DNA of 64,000 bases, taken from Pseudomonas sp. LBUM920 (GTDB lineage Bacteria; Pseudomonadota; Gammaproteobacteria; Pseudomonadales; Pseudomonadaceae). Position numbers and translations under genes: made by a program. Positions 42,715 through 52,197 of this stretch are shown piece by piece. Position 1 is the stretch's first letter. Each line of letters opens with the position of its first letter. A model generated the notes under the pieces. That model saw only the letters and a list, made by a program, of their open reading frames with translations, did no database searches and was not told the origin of the DNA. The stretch spans positions 4,817,501 through 4,881,500 of the forward strand of contig NZ_CP027762.1 of NCBI RefSeq assembly GCF_003852315.1. The letters run 5' to 3'.

Positions 42715-45081
42715 TCAGACCGTGATGTTGTGCTTGGCCAGGAATGCCACGAACGCTTCTTCGTCCAACACCTTCAAGCCCAGCTCGCTGGCCTTGGCCA
42801 ATTTCGAGCCGGCGCCCGGCCCAGCCACCACGCAGTGGGTTTTCGCCGAGACCGAACCGGCCACCTTGGCGCCCAGACTTTCGAGTTTGTCCTTGGCCAC
42901 ATCGCGGCTCATCAGCTCCAGAGAGCCGGTGAGTACCCAGGTGTGCCCTGCTTCGGGCAAGCCTTCGACGACCTTCTTCTCGCTCTGCCAGTGCATGCCG
43001 AAGTCCTTGAGCTGCTGCTCAATGGCCAGGGCATGGTTGGCATTGTCCTGATTATCAAAAAACTCGCGCACGGCCTTGGCCTGCTTTTCAGGCAGTGCCT
43101 GACGCATGTCCAGCCAGTCAGCCTTGATCACGCCTTCCAGAGAGCCGAATTTATCCGCCAGTTTCTGCGCAGCGCCCGGCCCAACGCTGGGCACGTGCAG
43201 TTTGTCGAGCAAGCCGCCCAAGGTGGTGCTGGCGGCGAACTCGGCACTCAGGTCGCCCTGATCCTGCAATTGCAGGCCGCATTGCTCCGGCGACAGCAGC
43301 GCGCCAATCACCTCCTGGTTATGGCTGTCTTCAAAGAAGCTGTGAATCTCGTGCGCCACTTCCAGGCCCACGTCCGGCAAGTACGTCAGCACTTCCGGCA
43401 AGGCCTTCTGCACACGCTCCAGAGACGCCAGGGAGCGCGCCAGCACCTTGGCAGTCTCCTCGCCCACATCCGGGATGCCCAAGGCGTAGATAAAGCGCGC
43501 CAGGGTCGGGGTCTTGCTGTTTTCGATGGCGGTGATCAGCTTCTTGCTGGAAATATCGGCAAAGCCTTCCAGGTCGATGATCTGCTCGTACTTGAGTGTG
43601 TAGAGGTCGGCCGGCGAACCGATGAGTTTTTCGTCCACCAGCTGCTCGATGGTCTTGTCGCCCAGGCCGTCGATGTCCATGGCACGGCGCGAGACGAAAT
43701 GGATAATCGCCTGCTTGAGCTGCGCGCCACAGGCCAGACGCCCGACGCAGCGGTACACCGCGCCTTCGCTGACGGTTTCCTTGCCCTTGCTGCGCTTGAC
43801 CAGTTGCGTGCGCTCCACGTGGGAACCACACACCGGGCAGCTTTCGGGGATCTGCACCGCGCGGGCGTTTTCCGGGCGGCGTTCGGTGACCACCGAGACG
43901 ACTTGCGGGATCACGTCACCGGCGCGGCGGATGATCACCGTATCGCCGATCATCAGGCCCAGGCGCGCGACTTCATCCATGTTGTGCAAGGTGGCGTTGG
44001 ACACGGTCACACCCGCGACCTTGACCGGTTTGAGGCGTGCAACGGGGGTGACGGCGCCGGTACGACCGACCTGAAATTCGACGTCGAGCAGTTCAGTCAG
44101 CTCTTCCATGGCCGGAAATTTATGCGCGATGGCCCAGCGCGGTTCACGCGCGCGAAAACCCAGCTCACGCTGGGCCGCAATGCTGTTGACCTTGAACACC
44201 ACGCCGTCGATCTCATAAGCCAGGCTGTTACGCCGCTCGCCGATATCGCGGTAGTAGTCCAGGCATTCCTGGATGCCCTTGGCCAGCTTCAGTTCGTGGC
44301 TGATCGGCATGCCCCACTTCTGCAACTGCTTCAAGTTGCCGATATGGGTGTCACTGATGTCTGCGGTGACCTGGCCAATGCCATAGCAGCAGAACTCCAG
44401 CGGGCGGCTGGCGGTAATCTTCGAGTCCAGCTGGCGCAGGCTGCCAGCCGCCGCGTTGCGCGGGTTGGCGAAGGTCTTGCCGCCGACTTCCAGCTGCGAG
44501 GCATTCAGGCGCTCGAAACCGGCCTTGGACATGAACACTTCGCCGCGCACTTCCAGGGTCGCTGGCCAGCCGCTGCCGTGCAGCTTCAACGGGATATTGC
44601 GCACAGTGCGCACGTTGACGCTGATGTCTTCGCCAGTGGTGCCATCGCCACGGGTGGCGCCGCGCACCAGTTCGCCCTCCTGATACAGCAGGCTGACCGC
44701 CAGGCCATCCAGTTTGGGCTCACAGCTGTATTCCACCGCCGCGCCACCGCCAAACAGATCGCCCACCGGCAGGTCGAGGCCCTCGGTGACCCGGCGATCA
44801 AACTCGAGCATGGTGGTTTCGTCAAAAGCGTTACCGAGGCTGAGCATCGGTATCTCGTGCTTGACCTGAGTGAACGCCGACAACGCCGCACTGCCGACCC
44901 GCTGCGTCGGTGAATCACGCGTTACCAAATCCGGATGCTCGGCTTCCAGGGCTTTGAGCTCGTGGAACAGCCGGTCGTACTCGGCGTCCGGAATGCTCGG
45001 CTCGTCGAGCACGTGGTAACGGTAGTTGTGCTGATCCAGTTCAGCGCGCAATTGGAGGATGCGGGTATGGGCGGCGGTCAT
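42715..45081 (-). CDS. ligA: NAD-dependent DNA ligase
   Basis: A 788-residue ligase that seals nicks in replication and repair using NAD+. The adenylated lysine is near residue 123 in CEPKLDGLAVSLLY. RGDGTTGEDI, the four-cysteine zinc site (CPVCGSHVER ... CVGRLACGAQ), helix-hairpin-helix repeats and a C-terminal BRCT domain (HTWVLTGSLELMSRDVAKDK) follow. The length is typical of pseudomonads. It lies downstream of zipA, but a terminator-like hairpin stands just before its ribosome site. Confidence 0.97.
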   Translation of the reverse strand: MTAAHTRILQLRAELDQHNYRYHVLDEPSIPDAEYDRLFHELKALEAEHPDLVTRDSPTQRVGSAALSAFTQVKHEIPMLSLGNAFDETTMLEFDRRVTEGLDLPVGDLFGGGAAVEYSCEPKLDGLAVSLLYQEGELVRGATRGDGTTGEDISVNVRTVRNIPLKLHGSGWPATLEVRGEVFMSKAGFERLNASQLEVGGKTFANPRNAAAGSLRQLDSKITASRPLEFCCYGIGQVTADISDTHIGNLKQLQKWGMPISHELKLAKGIQECLDYYRDIGERRNSLAYEIDGVVFKVNSIAAQRELGFRAREPRWAIAHKFPAMEELTELLDVEFQVGRTGAVTPVARLKPVKVAGVTVSNATLHNMDEVARLGLMIGDTVIIRRAGDVIPQVVSVVTERRPENARAVQIPESCPVCGSHVERTQLVKRSKGKETVSEGAVYRCVGRLACGAQLKQAIIHFVSRRAMDIDGLGDKTIEQLVDEKLIGSPADLYTLKYEQIIDLEGFADISSKKLITAIENSKTPTLARFIYALGIPDVGEETAKVLARSLASLERVQKALPEVLTYLPDVGLEVAHEIHSFFEDSHNQEVIGALLSPEQCGLQLQDQGDLSAEFAASTTLGGLLDKLHVPSVGPGAAQKLADKFGSLEGVIKADWLDMRQALPEKQAKAVREFFDNQDNANHALAIEQQLKDFGMHWQSEKKVVEGLPEAGHTWVLTGSLELMSRDVAKDKLESLGAKVAGSVSAKTHCVVAGPGAGSKLAKASELGLKVLDEEAFVAFLAKHNITV

Positions 45082-45100
45082 GGGTGTTCTCTCAGAAAGC

Positions 45101-45122
45101 AAAAGAGCAGCCGAAGCTGCTC
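45101..45122 (-). terminator. UUCG hairpin between zipA and ligA
   Basis: On the minus strand GAGCAGC-TTCG-GCTGCTC forms a 7-bp stem with a stable UUCG tetraloop followed by TTTTGCTTTC. It lies only ~20 bases before the ligA ATG, leaving no room for a promoter in between, so it probably attenuates rather than blocks transcription into ligA. Confidence 0.7.
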
Positions 45123-45168
45123 AATATGTTAGTGCGCTTATTCTACTGACAACGCTGAAGACCAATCC

Positions 45169-46032
45169 TCAGCGTTTCTGTGTCAGGGCGCGACGCTCGA
45201 ACTCGACGATGCGCTGACGGTAGTGTTCGATGGTCTGGGCGGTCAGGACGCTGCGTTGGTCGTCCTTGAGCTCGCCGTTGAGTTCCTGAGACAGCTTGCG
45301 GGCCGCGGCCACCATTACGTCGAACGCTTGTTTGGGGTGACGCGGGCCTGGCAGGCCGAGGAAGAAGCTCACCGCCGGGGTGCTGAACAGGTCGATATCG
45401 TCCAGATCGAAAGTGCCCGGCTTGACCGCGTTGGCCATGGAGAACAGCACTTCGCCGTTACCGGCCATGCTTTCGTGACGGTGGAAAATATCCATCTCGC
45501 CAAAACGCAAGCCGCTTTCCAGGATGTTCTGCAACAGCGCCGGGCCTTTGAAACCGCCGGCGTCGCGGCAGATCACGCTGATCACCAAGACTTCTTCAGC
45601 GGCCGGCTGGTCATTGACTGACTGGCGTGGCGCGCTTTTGGTTGGGGTCTCGTCGGGGAAATCATCATCACGGCTGCTGAAGCTCGGGCCATCATCGACG
45701 TCAAGGTTCAGGTCGCCCTGATGCGGCTCGGCAACTGCGGCGCTGCCGCGTTTGCCGCGTTTGGAAGACGGTTCACGGGCTTCACGCACCGGCGCGCTCA
45801 TCGACGGCAAGTCGTGTTCGTCCAGTTGCGGCTCTTTATGGGTATCCAGCACGCGAGGCGGCCCCAGCAGTTCGGCGCTGCCATCATCGTCAGGCAAGTT
45901 GGACAGGTTGCGGTCCAGACGAAACTTGAGCTTGCCCTTGCCACCGCGCATGCGGCGCCAGCCATCAAAAAGAATACCGGCAATGACAATAATGCCGATG
46001 ACGATCAGCCACTCGCGCAGACCGATTTCCAT
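45169..46032 (-). CDS. zipA: Cell division protein ZipA
   Basis: A 287-residue bitopic membrane protein that anchors FtsZ to the inner membrane at midcell. The N-terminus MEIGLREWLIVIGIIVIAGI is the membrane anchor, a charged and Pro-rich linker follows (about residues 30-150), and the C-terminal FtsZ-binding domain starts around VLVISVICRDAGGFKG and includes FDLDDIDLFSTPAVSFFLGL. The ATG at 46032 puts the anchor at the extreme N-terminus as in other ZipAs. Confidence 0.95.
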   Translation of the reverse strand: MEIGLREWLIVIGIIVIAGILFDGWRRMRGGKGKLKFRLDRNLSNLPDDDGSAELLGPPRVLDTHKEPQLDEHDLPSMSAPVREAREPSSKRGKRGSAAVAEPHQGDLNLDVDDGPSFSSRDDDFPDETPTKSAPRQSVNDQPAAEEVLVISVICRDAGGFKGPALLQNILESGLRFGEMDIFHRHESMAGNGEVLFSMANAVKPGTFDLDDIDLFSTPAVSFFLGLPGPRHPKQAFDVMVAAARKLSQELNGELKDDQRSVLTAQTIEHYRQRIVEFERRALTQKR

Positions 46033-46264
46033 GTAATCCCGTGCCTCTAATAAAAAATGCTGAAAAATAAGGGGTTTAGCAACATCCAAACCGCTTTAAA
46101 ACGTGGCGCCAACTCTATGTTCTGACTGACGTTTTGCCCACGCATACGAGGAATTGACAATAAACTAGCACGACCTTCGATAACTTTACACAGTTGGCGC
46201 GAAATGTGTCGATTTGCCATGTTTCGGCCACCTGGAAGAACTCTTGCGCCAGCCGTCAACTGTG

Positions 46265-46295
46265 AGCCTCAAGCTGCAAGCTTTAAGCCTCAAGC
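46265..46295. repeat. Short repeat of a GCCTCAAGC-type unit between zipA and smc
   Basis: GCCTCAAGC occurs twice (46265-46273 and 46287-46295) around the inverted AAGCTGCAAGCTT. The rest of the ~285-base gap 46033-46317 is relatively AT-rich and probably holds the zipA promoter; no clear hexamers were picked. The repeat unit resembles small intergenic repeats of fluorescens pseudomonads. Confidence 0.4.
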
Positions 46296-46317
46296 ACTTG
46301 TAACTAGCAACTCGCCG

Positions 46318-49300
46318 TTAGGCGTCCACGAGCGCCATCGCCTCTTCCACATCCACCGCCACTAAACGCGAACAGCCGGGTTCGTGCATCGTTACACCCA
46401 TCAATTGATCGGCCATTTCCATGGCGATCTTATTGTGGGTGATATAGATGAACTGCACGGTCTGGGACATCTCTTTAACCAACCGAGCGTAGCGTCCAAC
46501 GTTAGCGTCATCCAGCGGGGCGTCAACTTCGTCGAGCATGCAAAACGGCGCCGGGTTCAACTTGAAGATCGCAAATACCAGTGCCAATGCCGTCAGTGCC
46601 TTTTCGCCACCGGACAACAAATGGATGGTGCTGTTCTTCTTGCCCGGAGGCCGCGCCATGATCGTTACCCCTGTATCGAGTAGATCTTCGCCCGTCAGTT
46701 CCAAGTAGGCGCTGCCTCCACCGAAAACTTTCGGGAATAACGCCTGTAAACCGCCATTAATCTGATCAAAGGTATCTTTGAAGCGATTACGGGTTTCCTT
46801 GTCGATCTTGCGGATCACGTTTTCCAGGGTGTCCAGGGCTTCCACCAGATCGGCGTCCTGGGCATCCAGATAACGTTTGCGCTCGGACTGCTGCTGGTAC
46901 TCGTCGATGGCCGCAAGGTTGATCGCGCCGAGTCGCTGAATACGCGCGGCAATCCGTTCAAGTTCTTCTTCGGCTTCTTTCTCATTGGCCTGGGCGGTCA
47001 ACGTATTAAGCACGCCGTGCAGGTCGTAGCCGTCTTCCAGCAACTGGTCCTGCAGGGTCTTGCGGCGAACCGTCAGGGCCTGCCATTCCATGCGCTGCTG
47101 TTCGAGCTGGCCGCGAATCAACTGGGATTGCTGCTCGGCCTGGGTCCGGCGTTTTTCCGCATCGCGCAGTTCGCGGTCGGCGTCTTCCAGGGCGATTTGC
47201 GCAGTCTTGAGTTCTTCATCGACGGTCATGCGCTTGTCGAGCAATTCTTCGAGCTTGAGCCGCAACTCTTCCAGCGGCGCTTCGCCCTCCTCCAGGTTGA
47301 GGCTCAGTTGCTCGCGCTTTTCGGTGAGGCGTTCGGATTGCATCTCCAGGCGCTCAAGGGCCTGACGCGTGGACGCGTGCTGAGCCTGCAATGAACCGAG
47401 GCGCACCGCCAATTGGTGAGCGTGATCTTTGTGCTGGCGCGCTTCCTGGCGCACGCGGTCAAGGCGTTCGCGCAGGCTGTCGCGCTGGGCCAACAGCAGT
47501 TCGCGCTGCTCGGTGTCCAGCGCCATGCTGTCGAGGGCTTCCTGCAGTTGCAGGCGCGCCTCACCGATCTGTTCGTGCTCGAGGGCGCGTTGCTCGCCCA
47601 TCTCGGCGACTTCTTCGTCAAGACGGGTGCGGCGCAGGGTCAATTGCTCGACCTTGGCCTTGCTCGCCGACAGCTGGGCCTTGAGTTCACCTTGCTGGCG
47701 CGCTTCGTCCTGCAACAGGCGGCGCAGGTGTTCGCGGCCGGTCTCTTGCTGGCGCTGGGTGGCGCGCAGGGTTTGCAGTTCGGTTTCCAGGCGTTCGAGG
47801 GTGGCTTCGCGTTCTTCGCGCTCGGCGCTCAGGTTGACGATTTCCTGGCCACGGGCCAATACGCCGCTTTCCGCTTCGCTGGCACGGCGCACACGCAGGA
47901 AATGGCGGCCGACCCAGTAGCCGTCGCGGCTGATCAGGCTTTCGCCCGCGCCCAGTTGGCCGCGCTGCGCCAGGGCGTGCTCCAGGGAATCCACCGGTTT
48001 GACCTGCCCCAGCCAGGGCGACAGGTCAATCGCCGCCTCGACCTTGTCCAGCAGACTGCCCGGCACGCGCGTGCCATCGGCCGCCGGGCTGAGCAAACGC
48101 AGGTCGCCCTGAGTAAAGCCGGCCAGGTCAAAGCCACCAAAATCGTCGACCAGCACAGCCTGCAGGTCGGCGCCTAAAACGGTCTCTACCGCCAGCTCCC
48201 AACCCGCTTCAACTTTTAACCCTTCAGCCAGGCGCGGGCGCTCGGCCAGATGCTGGTCGCGCAGCCACTCGGCGGTGCCGGTGCCGGGGTCCAGCGCGGC
48301 TTGCTGCAAGGCCTCCAGCGACGCCAATCGGCCGTTCAGCCGCTGCAAATCGCCCTGGGCCTGCTGCTGCGATTGGGTCGCCTGTTGCAGTTGCTGACGC
48401 AATTGCTCCAGGCGCTCCACTTGTTGTTCTTCGCTGGCTTCCAGCTCTTCCAGCGTCATCTCGCTTTCGGCCAGTTGCTCGCTCAACGCCATGATCGCCG
48501 CGTCTTCCGGGTCGGCGGCGAGCAACACGCGCTCTTCCTGCAGACGCCGTTGACGCTCGGCCAAACGCTCCATGCTGGTTTCCAACTGCTGGATGCGCGA
48601 CTGCTGCACCTCCGCCTGGCGGCGCGGCTCGGCGGATTGCAGGTTGAAAACGTCCCACTGCTCCTGCCAGCCGTGCATGGTGGTTTCGGCTTCTTCCAGG
48701 GCGGCGGCGGCTTCTTCGGCGGCGGCGCTGGTGATTTCCTGCTCGGGGGTGAGCATGTCCAGCTCTTCGCCGAGGGTCAGCAGCAAGGTGCGGTCATGGC
48801 CCAGGTGCGATTCGGTCTCCAGGCGGGCGCGCTCGGCTTCCTTCAGATCATCTTGCAACTGGCGCAGACGCTGCTGGCCATGCTGAATGCTCTGCTCGAC
48901 ACGGGCAATGTCGCCGCCCACCGAATAGAAGCGCCCCTGCACCAGATTGAAGCGCTCGGACAGGTCATGGTGACCGTCACGCAGACGCTCGATGCTGGCG
49001 TCGGCATTGCGCTGTTCGGCCACCAGCGCTTCAAAGCTGATTTCCTGGGTGCCGATGATCGCTTCGCGCTGGCCGACCTGATCGTTCAGCGCCTGCCAGC
49101 GCAGGGCCGAGAGTTGCGCCTTGAGCTGGCGTTCTTCGCCCTTGTATTCCTGATACTTCTCGGCGGCCTGGGCCTGGCGGTGCAGGCGCTCCAACTGGCG
49201 CTCCAGCTCTTCGCGCAGGTCGGTCAGGCGGGCGAGGTTCTCGTGGGTGCGGCGGATACGGTTTTCGGTCTCGCGGCGGCGCTCCTTGTACTTGGAGATG

Positions 49301-49806
49301 CCGGCCGCTTCTTCAATGAAATTACGCAGGTCTTCGGGCTTGGCTTCGATCAGCTTGGAGATCATGCCCTGCTCGATGATCGAGTAGCTGCGCGGGCCCA
49401 AGCCCGTGCCGAGAAAGATGTCGGTGATGTCCCGGCGCCGGCACTTGGTGCCGTTGAGGAAATAGCTGTTCTGGCTGTCGCGCGTCACTTTGCGGCGAAT
49501 GGAAATTTCCGCGTACGCCGCGTATTCGCCGATCAGGGTGCCGTCGGAGTTGTCGAACACCAGCTCGATGCTGGCCTGGCTCACCGGTTTACGGCTGGTG
49601 GAGCCATTGAAGATGACGTCGGTCATCGACTCGCCGCGCAGGTTTTTTGCCGAACTCTCGCCCATCACCCAGCGAACGGCGTCGATGATGTTCGACTTGC
49701 CGCACCCATTGGGCCCCACCACCGCCGCCATGTTACTGGGGAAGTTCACCGTGGTCGGGTCGACGAAGGATTTGAACCCCGCCAGTTTGATGCACTTGAG
49801 CCGCAC
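46318..49806 (-). CDS. smc: Chromosome segregation protein SMC
   Basis: A 1162-residue SMC ATPase that compacts and helps segregate the chromosome with ScpA/ScpB. The N-terminal head has Walker A VVGPNGCGKSNIIDAVRWVM, two very long coiled coils flank a hinge (around GLKVEAGWELAVETVLGADL), and the C-terminal head has the signature LLSGGEKALTALALVFAI and Walker B FCMLDEVDAPLDDANVGR. The GTG at 49806 (VRLKCIKLAGFKSF) starts two bases after the GntR stop and gives the usual length. An ATG at 49845 lies inside the GntR gene. Confidence 0.96.
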   Translation of the reverse strand: MRLKCIKLAGFKSFVDPTTVNFPSNMAAVVGPNGCGKSNIIDAVRWVMGESSAKNLRGESMTDVIFNGSTSRKPVSQASIELVFDNSDGTLIGEYAAYAEISIRRKVTRDSQNSYFLNGTKCRRRDITDIFLGTGLGPRSYSIIEQGMISKLIEAKPEDLRNFIEEAAGISKYKERRRETENRIRRTHENLARLTDLREELERQLERLHRQAQAAEKYQEYKGEERQLKAQLSALRWQALNDQVGQREAIIGTQEISFEALVAEQRNADASIERLRDGHHDLSERFNLVQGRFYSVGGDIARVEQSIQHGQQRLRQLQDDLKEAERARLETESHLGHDRTLLLTLGEELDMLTPEQEITSAAAEEAAAALEEAETTMHGWQEQWDVFNLQSAEPRRQAEVQQSRIQQLETSMERLAERQRRLQEERVLLAADPEDAAIMALSEQLAESEMTLEELEASEEQQVERLEQLRQQLQQATQSQQQAQGDLQRLNGRLASLEALQQAALDPGTGTAEWLRDQHLAERPRLAEGLKVEAGWELAVETVLGADLQAVLVDDFGGFDLAGFTQGDLRLLSPAADGTRVPGSLLDKVEAAIDLSPWLGQVKPVDSLEHALAQRGQLGAGESLISRDGYWVGRHFLRVRRASEAESGVLARGQEIVNLSAEREEREATLERLETELQTLRATQRQQETGREHLRRLLQDEARQQGELKAQLSASKAKVEQLTLRRTRLDEEVAEMGEQRALEHEQIGEARLQLQEALDSMALDTEQRELLLAQRDSLRERLDRVRQEARQHKDHAHQLAVRLGSLQAQHASTRQALERLEMQSERLTEKREQLSLNLEEGEAPLEELRLKLEELLDKRMTVDEELKTAQIALEDADRELRDAEKRRTQAEQQSQLIRGQLEQQRMEWQALTVRRKTLQDQLLEDGYDLHGVLNTLTAQANEKEAEEELERIAARIQRLGAINLAAIDEYQQQSERKRYLDAQDADLVEALDTLENVIRKIDKETRNRFKDTFDQINGGLQALFPKVFGGGSAYLELTGEDLLDTGVTIMARPPGKKNSTIHLLSGGEKALTALALVFAIFKLNPAPFCMLDEVDAPLDDANVGRYARLVKEMSQTVQFIYITHNKIAMEMADQLMGVTMHEPGCSRLVAVDVEEAMALVDA

Positions 49807-49808
49807 GT

Positions 49809-50468
49809 TTAGGCGTCCGCCAACGCAGCGATGACCAATGAACAACTGCGCTGGCCGTAGGCGGACAGCACCAGGCGAATCTGCGCCAGGTCACGCGCGA
49901 GCACGGCAGCGAGCAGTTGCTCGAACAACGCCAGGTACTCGCTCATGGACGCTTTGCGTTGATCCAGTGCCAGGTAATAGGCGCGGTTCATCGCCGGCTG
50001 CAGGTTCTCGACGGTTTCCTGCAAATACGGGTTGTTGGCAAAAGGGTACGCGGCGCGCATCACGTTGAAGCTTTCTTCGACGAAGGCGCGGATGTCCTGA
50101 CGCTCAAAACTATTCACCAGACGCTGCTGGATCTGCAGGAACGGCGCCATGTCGGCCTGCACCTTCCAGCCCTCGGCCACCGCATTGCCGAGCAGAATGT
50201 ACAACTCGCCCATCAGCGTGCACAGGCTCTGCACCTTGTGCGCGGTGAGCTCGGTGACGTGGGCGCCACGGCGCGGCAGGATCGCGATCAGGTGGCGGCG
50301 CTCGAGGATCAATAAGGCTTCACGCACGGAACCACGGCTGACATTGAGCGCCAGCGTGACTTTCTGTTCCTGGATCCGCTCCCCAGGCTTGAGATCGCCG
50401 CGAATGATACGTTCGGCGAGGTGGTGAGCAATTTGCTCGGCGAGACTGTCCGGCGCCTTGAACGTCAT
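49809..50468 (-). CDS. GntR-family (FCD) transcriptional regulator next to xdhA
   Basis: A 219-residue regulator: an N-terminal winged helix (AERIIRGDLKPGERIQEQKV, SRGSVREALLILERRHL) and an all-helical FCD ligand-binding domain. It is divergent from xdhA across 280 bases containing several palindromes, so control of purine catabolism is a reasonable inference. It is also immediately upstream of smc, whose start it nearly touches, so the two are probably cotranscribed. Confidence 0.9.
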   Translation of the reverse strand: MTFKAPDSLAEQIAHHLAERIIRGDLKPGERIQEQKVTLALNVSRGSVREALLILERRHLIAILPRRGAHVTELTAHKVQSLCTLMGELYILLGNAVAEGWKVQADMAPFLQIQQRLVNSFERQDIRAFVEESFNVMRAAYPFANNPYLQETVENLQPAMNRAYYLALDQRKASMSEYLALFEQLLAAVLARDLAQIRLVLSAYGQRSCSLVIAALADA

Positions 50469-50635
50469 GTTTTCCCTTCAGAATCTTCTATCAGTAAAAG
50501 CGCGGCAGTGTAGCGCATTGGCCCGCTGATGGCGCTACGCCCACGGTGGCGAATTTGGCATGAAATAAGCAGCGATGAAAAGCCAGAAGCCGCCAAAAAC
50601 AACGGTTCCAGAAGACTGGACCATAATTGAAAGTG

Positions 50636-50703
50636 TTGTGATCACAATTTCTTGACCTTCTGGTCAGAAAATCGTTGACCGAAAAGTCAGACATGACTAG
50701 ATT
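50636..50703 (+). promoter_or_regulatory. xdhA promoter with candidate regulator operators
   Basis: TTGACC (50675-50680) and TAGATT (50698-50703) are 17 bases apart, a good sigma-70 promoter ~45 bases before xdhA. Overlapping or upstream are TGACC-TTCT-GGTCA (50653-50666), TGAC-N6-GTCA (50676-50689) whose centre is 23 bases from the first, and the perfect palindrome TTGTGATCACAA (50636-50647). These are plausible operators for the adjacent GntR protein. The rest of 50469-50748 shows nothing else. Confidence 0.55.
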
Positions 50704-50748
50704 CGGCGCAAAGCGGTTAACAACAATAATGAGTCTGCGAGGCCTTCC

Positions 50749-52197
50749 GTGATCCAGTTTTTACTCAACCAGGAACTCCGTAGTGAGCACGCCCTGGACC
50801 CCAACTTGACCGTGCTCAACTATCTGCGTGAGCACCTGGGCAAATCCGGTACCAAGGAAGGCTGCGCCAGCGGCGATTGCGGGGCGTGCACCGTGGTGGT
50901 CGGCGAATTGCACCACGATGAACAAGGCGCCGAGCAGATTCGTTATCGCAGCCTCAACTCGTGCCTGACCTTTGTGTCGTCGCTGCACGGCAAACAGCTG
51001 ATCAGCGTTGAAGACCTCAAGCACCAAGGCCAATTGCACAGCGTGCAAAAAGCCATGGTCGAGTGCCACGGCTCGCAATGTGGCTTTTGCACACCGGGCT
51101 TTGTGATGTCGTTGTTTGCCCTGCAAAAGAACAGCGACGCGCCCGACAGCCAAAAAGCCCACGAAGCGCTGGCCGGCAATTTGTGCCGTTGCACCGGCTA
51201 CCGCCCGATCCTGGCCGCCGCCGAACAGGCCTGCTGCAACAAACCCGTAGACCAGTTCGACAGCCGCCAGGCCGAGACCATCGCCCGCCTCAAAGCCATC
51301 GCGCCAACGCAGACCGGCGAACTCAACAGTGGCGACAAACGCTGCCTGGTGCCGCTGACCGTCGCCGACCTCGCCGACCTCTACGACGCCTACCCGCAAG
51401 CCCGGCTGCTGGCCGGCGGCACTGACCTGGCGCTGGAAGTCACGCAGTTTCATCGCACACTGCCGGTGATGATCTACGTCGGCAATATCGACGAAATGAA
51501 GCGCATCGAACGCTTCGATGACCGCCTGGAAATCGGCGCCGCCACCGCCCTCTCCGACTGCTACACCGCGCTGCACCACGAGTACCCGGACTTCGGCGAC
51601 TTGCTGCACCGCTTCGCCTCCCTGCAAATCCGCAACCAGGGCACCTTGGGCGGCAACATCGGCAACGCCTCGCCGATTGGCGATTCACCACCGCTGCTGA
51701 TCGCCCTGGGTGCACAGATCGTGCTGTGCAAAGGCAACGTGCGCCGCACCCTGGCGCTGGAAGACTACTTCATCGACTACCGCGTCACCGCGCGTCAGGA
51801 CAGCGAGTTCATCGAGAAAATCATCGTGCCCAAGGGCCACACACTGTTCCGTGCCTACAAGGTGTCCAAGCGCCTGGACGATGATATTTCTGCGGTGTGC
51901 GCCGCCTTCAACCTGAAGATCGAGAACGGCGTGATCAACGAGGCGCGCGTCGCCTTCGGGGGCATGGCCGCCACGCCCAAACGCGCGAAAAGCTGTGAGA
52001 CCGTGCTGGTTGGCGCCACCTGGAACGCCGCCACGGTGGAGAAAGCCTGCACCGCCCTGGCCGCGGATTTCACCCCGCTGTCGGACTTTCGCGCCAGCAA
52101 GGAATACCGCCTGCTCAGCGCGCAAAACCTGCTGCGCAAATACTTCATCGAACTGCAAACGCCGCACATCGAGACTCGGGTGACCGCTTATGTCTAA
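50749..52197 (+). CDS. xdhA: Xanthine dehydrogenase small subunit (2Fe-2S/FAD)
   Basis: A 482-residue subunit that passes electrons from the molybdenum centre to NAD+. Two [2Fe-2S] clusters are marked by GCASGDCGACTVVVGEL with its preceding Cys and by CGFCTPGFVMSLFAL plus CRCTGYRPI. The FAD domain follows (LLAGGTDLALEVTQ, IRNQGTLGGNIGNASPIGD). The gene starts with GTG at 50749, seven bases after GAGG. It overlaps xdhB by 8 bases. Together they oxidise hypoxanthine and xanthine to urate in the cytoplasm. Confidence 0.96.
   Translation: MIQFLLNQELRSEHALDPNLTVLNYLREHLGKSGTKEGCASGDCGACTVVVGELHHDEQGAEQIRYRSLNSCLTFVSSLHGKQLISVEDLKHQGQLHSVQKAMVECHGSQCGFCTPGFVMSLFALQKNSDAPDSQKAHEALAGNLCRCTGYRPILAAAEQACCNKPVDQFDSRQAETIARLKAIAPTQTGELNSGDKRCLVPLTVADLADLYDAYPQARLLAGGTDLALEVTQFHRTLPVMIYVGNIDEMKRIERFDDRLEIGAATALSDCYTALHHEYPDFGDLLHRFASLQIRNQGTLGGNIGNASPIGDSPPLLIALGAQIVLCKGNVRRTLALEDYFIDYRVTARQDSEFIEKIIVPKGHTLFRAYKVSKRLDDDISAVCAAFNLKIENGVINEARVAFGGMAATPKRAKSCETVLVGATWNAATVEKACTALAADFTPLSDFRASKEYRLLSAQNLLRKYFIELQTPHIETRVTAYV

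Noticed and set aside
42580..44913. A 777-codon plus-strand frame opposite ligA
   Set aside because: Antisense to the complete LigA coding sequence; composition is typical of a GC-skew shadow frame.
48250..49812. A 520-codon plus-strand frame opposite smc
   Set aside because: Antisense of coiled-coil codons produces long Leu/Gln/Ala-rich open frames; no start signal or domain.
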